Assembly (NCBI GenBank): GCA_050259235.1
Contig: JBLNAG010000005.1
Location: 124,001 to 188,000 of the forward strand
Direction: 5' to 3'
Origin: UBA5364 sp050259235
GTDB taxonomy: Bacteria; Bacillota_I; Bacilli_A; RF39; UBA660
Length of the DNA stretch: 64,000 bases
Made by a program: the position numbers and the translations under genes. A model generated the notes under the pieces. The model saw only the letters and a program-made list of their open reading frames with translations, did no database searches and was not told the DNA's origin. Shown here in pieces: positions 61,274 to 64,000 of this stretch (position 1 is its first letter; every line of letters starts with the position of its first letter).

Positions 61274-62699
61274 ATTTAAAAATAAAATATTTGATCTAAC
61301 TTTTAGATCAAATAAAGTAGCGACACAATTAACAATTGGTATCTCTTTAATTGTGTTCGTATCTACCCTTATGATTGGTCTTATATTCTTATCTCAATAT
61401 CGTCAATTATCTTTAAGACAAACAGAGAACGAACTAACAAGTAAATCAAATGAATTAGCTGAATTAGGAAGTATGATGCTTCTATCACAAATGACAGGAT
61501 CTAGAGATCGTATATTTGGTTCTATTAAAGGACTAACTGATTCTGATTTCTGGATTATCTCAAGTTATGGTGAAGTCATGATATCAACTACAGACACTAG
61601 TACCTTATCGGAAGTCACTGAATTAAATAAAGAATTTTTAAGTAAAATTCGCAATAAAGAAAACATCATTACTTACGAATATTCCGATTATTTTGATACA
61701 AAGACTTTGACGGTAATCACACCAATTATCGAACAAAACTATATAATTGGGGCAGTTATTCTTCATAAAGATGTTAATATAATATACCGTGATAATACAT
61801 TTTTCGCATTTCTAGTATTCACTAGTTTATTAATATCATTAATTTTAAGTATTATTTTAAGTAATGTCTACTCACGTCATTTTACAAAACCATTAAAAAG
61901 AGTTACTGAGGTTGCTAACGAAATAGCTAAACAAAATTATGATATTAAAACAGGCGTTGAAAGAGAAGATGAGTTAGGTGAACTTGCTCGTACTATTGAT
62001 TATATGAGCAGTGAAATAAATAAAAATATTAATGAGATAAAGAGTCTCGAAGGTAGAGCAAAAGAATTAGTAGCTAACGTCTCACATGAATTTAAAACAC
62101 CATTAACCTTAATTAGAGGTTATGTTGAAAACTTATTTGATAAGACAACTAAACCTAGTAAAGAAGTTTATGAAAAAATAATTAATAATACAATTACACT
62201 AGAAAAACTAGTTAATGAACTTTTAGATTTAAGTAAATTTCAAGCAGGAACAGTCGTATTAAATAAAGAACAACTAGAACTTAAACAATTAATAAATGAT
62301 GTAGTTATCGATATGAGAAATATAGCTAAAGATAAAAAGATAAAATTAAAGATTGTTGAAATATTTAAGAGTAGTCAAATTATTGAAGCAGACTATATAA
62401 AAATAAAACAACTACTAACAATATTTATTGATAATGCTATAAAATATTCCAATGAAGGCAGTTTAGTTACTATTAATATCTTAGAAGGGGAAATAGTAAT
62501 AACAGATAATGGTATTGGTATTGAACAAAGTAAATTAGAACAACTATTTGAAAGATATTACCAAGTAGACCATAATCAAAAAGGATATGGGTTAGGATTA
62601 TGTATCGCCAAATATATAGCTGATGCTCATGATTTCTCCTTAGTAATAGATAGTACTCCAAATAATGGTACTAGTGTGCATATCAAATTAAAAAAATAA
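61254..62699 (+). CDS. Membrane sensor histidine kinase
   Basis: 481 aa. Two membrane helices (about 23-45 and 183-202) flank an extracellular sensor loop, then a HAMP domain, HisKA with the phospho-acceptor His278 in VSHEFKTPL, and HATPase_c with N box DNAIKYS, G1 DNGIGI and G2 GYGLGLCIAK. It should phosphorylate the neighbouring regulator. Start is TTG inside the regulator gene with GGAGTAGG upstream. The signal is unknown; WalK/VicK-like order is possible but there is no PAS domain, so I would not call it WalK. Confidence 0.95.
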   Translation: MKEKLNKFKNKIFDLTFRSNKVATQLTIGISLIVFVSTLMIGLIFLSQYRQLSLRQTENELTSKSNELAELGSMMLLSQMTGSRDRIFGSIKGLTDSDFWIISSYGEVMISTTDTSTLSEVTELNKEFLSKIRNKENIITYEYSDYFDTKTLTVITPIIEQNYIIGAVILHKDVNIIYRDNTFFAFLVFTSLLISLILSIILSNVYSRHFTKPLKRVTEVANEIAKQNYDIKTGVEREDELGELARTIDYMSSEINKNINEIKSLEGRAKELVANVSHEFKTPLTLIRGYVENLFDKTTKPSKEVYEKIINNTITLEKLVNELLDLSKFQAGTVVLNKEQLELKQLINDVVIDMRNIAKDKKIKLKIVEIFKSSQIIEADYIKIKQLLTIFIDNAIKYSNEGSLVTINILEGEIVITDNGIGIEQSKLEQLFERYYQVDHNQKGYGLGLCIAKYIADAHDFSLVIDSTPNNGTSVHIKLKK

Positions 62700-62718
62700 T
62701 AGCTTAGCTATTATTTTT
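62693..62718. terminator. bidirectional terminator between the kinase gene and sigK
   Basis: Perfect AATAATAGC-TTA-GCTATTATT palindrome with T/A runs on both sides, between converging genes. Confidence 0.85.
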
Positions 62719-63402
62719 ATTTTTAATAAATTCTCTTAACATCTTAGTTAAAGCTCTTTTTTCAATCCTTGAAACATAACTTCTAGAAATACCTAACTCT
62801 TGAGCAATTTTCTTTTGAGTAACTTCATTTTCATTATTTAAACCATATCTTTTAGATATTATTTCTTTTTCTCTAGGATTTAATACTTTAAAATATTCCT
62901 TTAACAAATCAATATTATTTTGATTATGAATATCTAGTGCAAAATCAGGTTTAGGAGTTTTAAGAATATCTAAAAAGCTTATTTCATTACCATCTTTATC
63001 AAACCCAATTGATTCATTAAGACTAATATTTTTATTATTCTTTTTATCACTACGATAATACATTAGTATTTCATTTTCAATACATCTAGCACAATAAGTA
63101 GTAATCCTTGTACCTCGTTTAAAACTATAACTATCAATTCCTTTAATAAGCCCAATAACACCTATACTTATTAAATCATCAATTTCTTCTTTTCTATGAT
63201 CATATTTTTTTACAATATGCGCAACTAATCTAAGATTATGTTCAATAAGTTTATTACGAGCTTCCTTATCCCCTAAAAGAGTCTTTTTAATGCATTCTTC
63301 TTCTTCCTCTTTAGTTAGTGGATCAGGGAAGACATTATTACTATAAGCTGCAGTAAATAAATAAAAATCCTTAAACAAAAACCGAATAAATTTTAAAAAC
63401 AT
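62704..63402 (-). CDS. sigK: Sporulation sigma factor sigma-K (uninterrupted)
   Basis: 232 aa. Mother-cell late sigma factor. The N-terminal hydrophobic/basic pro-sequence (about 1-20) is followed by SNNVFPDPLT, which matches the processing region of pro-sigma-K. Region 2 has IEHNLRLVAHIVKKYD and DLISIGVIGLIKGI; region 4 ends GISRSYVSRIEKRAL. The gene is intact in one frame, with no skin-type insertion. Start at ATG with GGGATGTG upstream. Close to sigma-E in sequence, but the pro-region and the tail favour sigma-K. Confidence 0.92.
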   Translation of the reverse strand: MFLKFIRFLFKDFYLFTAAYSNNVFPDPLTKEEEEECIKKTLLGDKEARNKLIEHNLRLVAHIVKKYDHRKEEIDDLISIGVIGLIKGIDSYSFKRGTRITTYCARCIENEILMYYRSDKKNNKNISLNESIGFDKDGNEISFLDILKTPKPDFALDIHNQNNIDLLKEYFKVLNPREKEIISKRYGLNNENEVTQKKIAQELGISRSYVSRIEKRALTKMLREFIKNKNNS

Positions 63403-63451
63403 ATTTCACATCCCAATTAAGTATATGAAATATTTGTAGTATTTTGTATAT

Positions 63452-63476
63452 AAAAAAGAGTTAACCTCTTTTTCTT
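63452..63476 (-). terminator. terminator of the unknown minus-strand gene
   Basis: AAAAAGAG / CTCTTTTT stem with loop TTAAC, T run on the minus strand. Confidence 0.7.
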
Positions 63477-63868
63477 TTCTTCATGTTTTGTTTTTCTGAA
63501 TTTGCTCTTATTGGAATTACTCTTCTTTGAAAATTTAAAGCATTATAAATCTCAAGTAATCGCATTTTAGTAATAAAACCAGTTATTTGTTCTTTGTCAG
63601 TTAATAAACCAGAGTAGGTGATATCTTGTTCATTAATAATATAATTTTTATTAAGATTAATAGAATTGTATTTATCTGAAGGATTATCTGAGTCTAATTT
63701 CATTCCTAATTCAGTAAATATTTCTTTATATATTCTCGAACAAAATGGTTTTTTTGTTTGTCCTTCAAATATAAATGTTTCTATACTTTCATTACAACTT
63801 AGATCTTTAGAAGAAACTGATGTAACATTACCAGTAATTAAATCATTAATATTGTATTTATCTTTCAT
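63461..63868 (-). CDS. hypothetical protein, 135 aa
   Basis: Soluble, no signal peptide. Two Cys in the middle (LSCNES and PFCSRI) and a basic C-terminus (KQNMKKRKRG). No family recognised. RBS GGGGTGA 7 nt before ATG. It lies upstream of sigK on the same strand but ends in its own terminator, so co-transcription with sigK is unlikely. Confidence 0.7.
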   Translation of the reverse strand: MKDKYNINDLITGNVTSVSSKDLSCNESIETFIFEGQTKKPFCSRIYKEIFTELGMKLDSDNPSDKYNSINLNKNYIINEQDITYSGLLTDKEQITGFITKMRLLEIYNALNFQRRVIPIRANSEKQNMKKRKRG

Positions 63869-63938
63869 TATAATTCACCCCATCTATATTATAGCATATA
63901 CAGTTCTTATTAAAGATATTTATAATAAATTTTATATA

Positions 63939-63947
63939 TGATATAAT
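63939..63947 (+). promoter_or_regulatory. extended -10 promoter at the window end
   Basis: TGA-TATAAT 26 nt before the ATG at 63974. Confidence 0.55.
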
Positions 63948-63973
63948 ATAGGCAATATAGGGAGGATTTGGCT

Positions 63974-64000
63974 ATGTCAGAAGTAAAAGATGATAATATT
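63974..64000 (+). CDS. start of a gene cut by the window end
   Basis: MSEVKDDNI.. with GGGAGGA 7 nt upstream and an extended -10 promoter. Only nine codons are visible, so no function can be given. Confidence 0.6.

Noticed and set aside
61254..62699. WalK/VicK assignment for the histidine kinase
   Set aside because: No PAS domain is visible between HAMP and HisKA and none of the usual wal operon partners are next to it.
62704..63402. sigK interrupted by a skin-type element
   Set aside because: The gene is continuous from pro-sequence to region 4, with no integrase or break.
1..64000. Mycoplasma genetic code (TGA as Trp)
   Set aside because: TGA ends several genes cleanly (for example dnaD at 15822 and the gene at 41296), and conserved Trp positions use TGG.
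1..64000. Prophage or insertion sequence
   Set aside because: No integrase, transposase, capsid or terminase genes and no terminal repeats with target duplications were seen.

Overview
The window comes from the chromosome of a very A+T-rich, endospore-forming member of the Bacilli/Firmicutes. The closest fit I can suggest is one of the uncultured gut lineages near RF39 or the Erysipelotrichales; this is inferred from gene content, not from a marker search. Supporting facts are the genes spoIVA, spoVID, a CotS-like gene, an uninterrupted sigK and a SpoVIF-like gene, T-box leaders, and short, tightly packed operons. TGA is read as stop, so this is not the mycoplasma code. Gene order matches Bacillus in several blocks: der..spoIVA..hup, cca..dnaD-nth facing recU-ponA, spoVID-ysxE..valS, and lepA-hemW.

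Layout. 1-5.3 kb: der, a SpoVIF-like gene, a structured RNA on the minus strand, spoIVA and a zinc-ribbon membrane protein. 5.3-10.8 kb: an Asn-specific T-box, three tandem tRNA-Asn(GTT) genes, gatC-gatA-gatB and aspS, i.e. a transamidation operon for Asn-tRNA. 10.9-12.6 kb: a prepilin/lectin-like fusion. 12.7-19.9 kb: SPFH protein, HU, cca, dnaD, nth, and ponA and recU on the minus strand. 20-28.7 kb: CamS lipoprotein, a two-sensor degenerate-GGDEF protein, YihY, a prepilin, lon and small unknowns. 28.7-36.9 kb: spoVID, ysxE, a polysaccharide deacetylase, a second lectin-like fusion, and a Val T-box driving an HD-domain gene and valS. 37-39 kb: four tandem pilin paralogues. 39-49.6 kb: lepA, hemW, tmk, a third prepilin/lectin-like protein, pyk and a GH31 glucosidase. 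49.6-53.7 kb: a Leu T-box driving a small membrane protein and leuS, then rnhB. 54.5-58.6 kb: an Rnf electron-transport operon with an RnfD-RnfG fusion and no RnfB. 58.7 kb to the end: Fic, a decayed intergenic stretch, a two-component system, sigK and unknowns.

The most unusual signal is the family of large surface proteins with a type IV pilin or pilin-like N-terminus and an FGE/C-type-lectin-like C-terminus. In two of them the last 53 codons diverge sharply, while a fixed scaffold (W, PW, RGG, G-F, SFRL) and a rise in C-ending codons remain. This is the layout of variable proteins of diversity-generating retroelements (DGRs). No reverse transcriptase or template repeat is visible here, so any DGR core must lie elsewhere. 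Other points of note are the Rnf operon that ends in a 37-residue four-cysteine membrane microprotein in place of RnfB, tRNA-Asn genes with a G1-C72 pair and C55, and a terminator whose 3' arm carries the spoVIF ribosome binding site.
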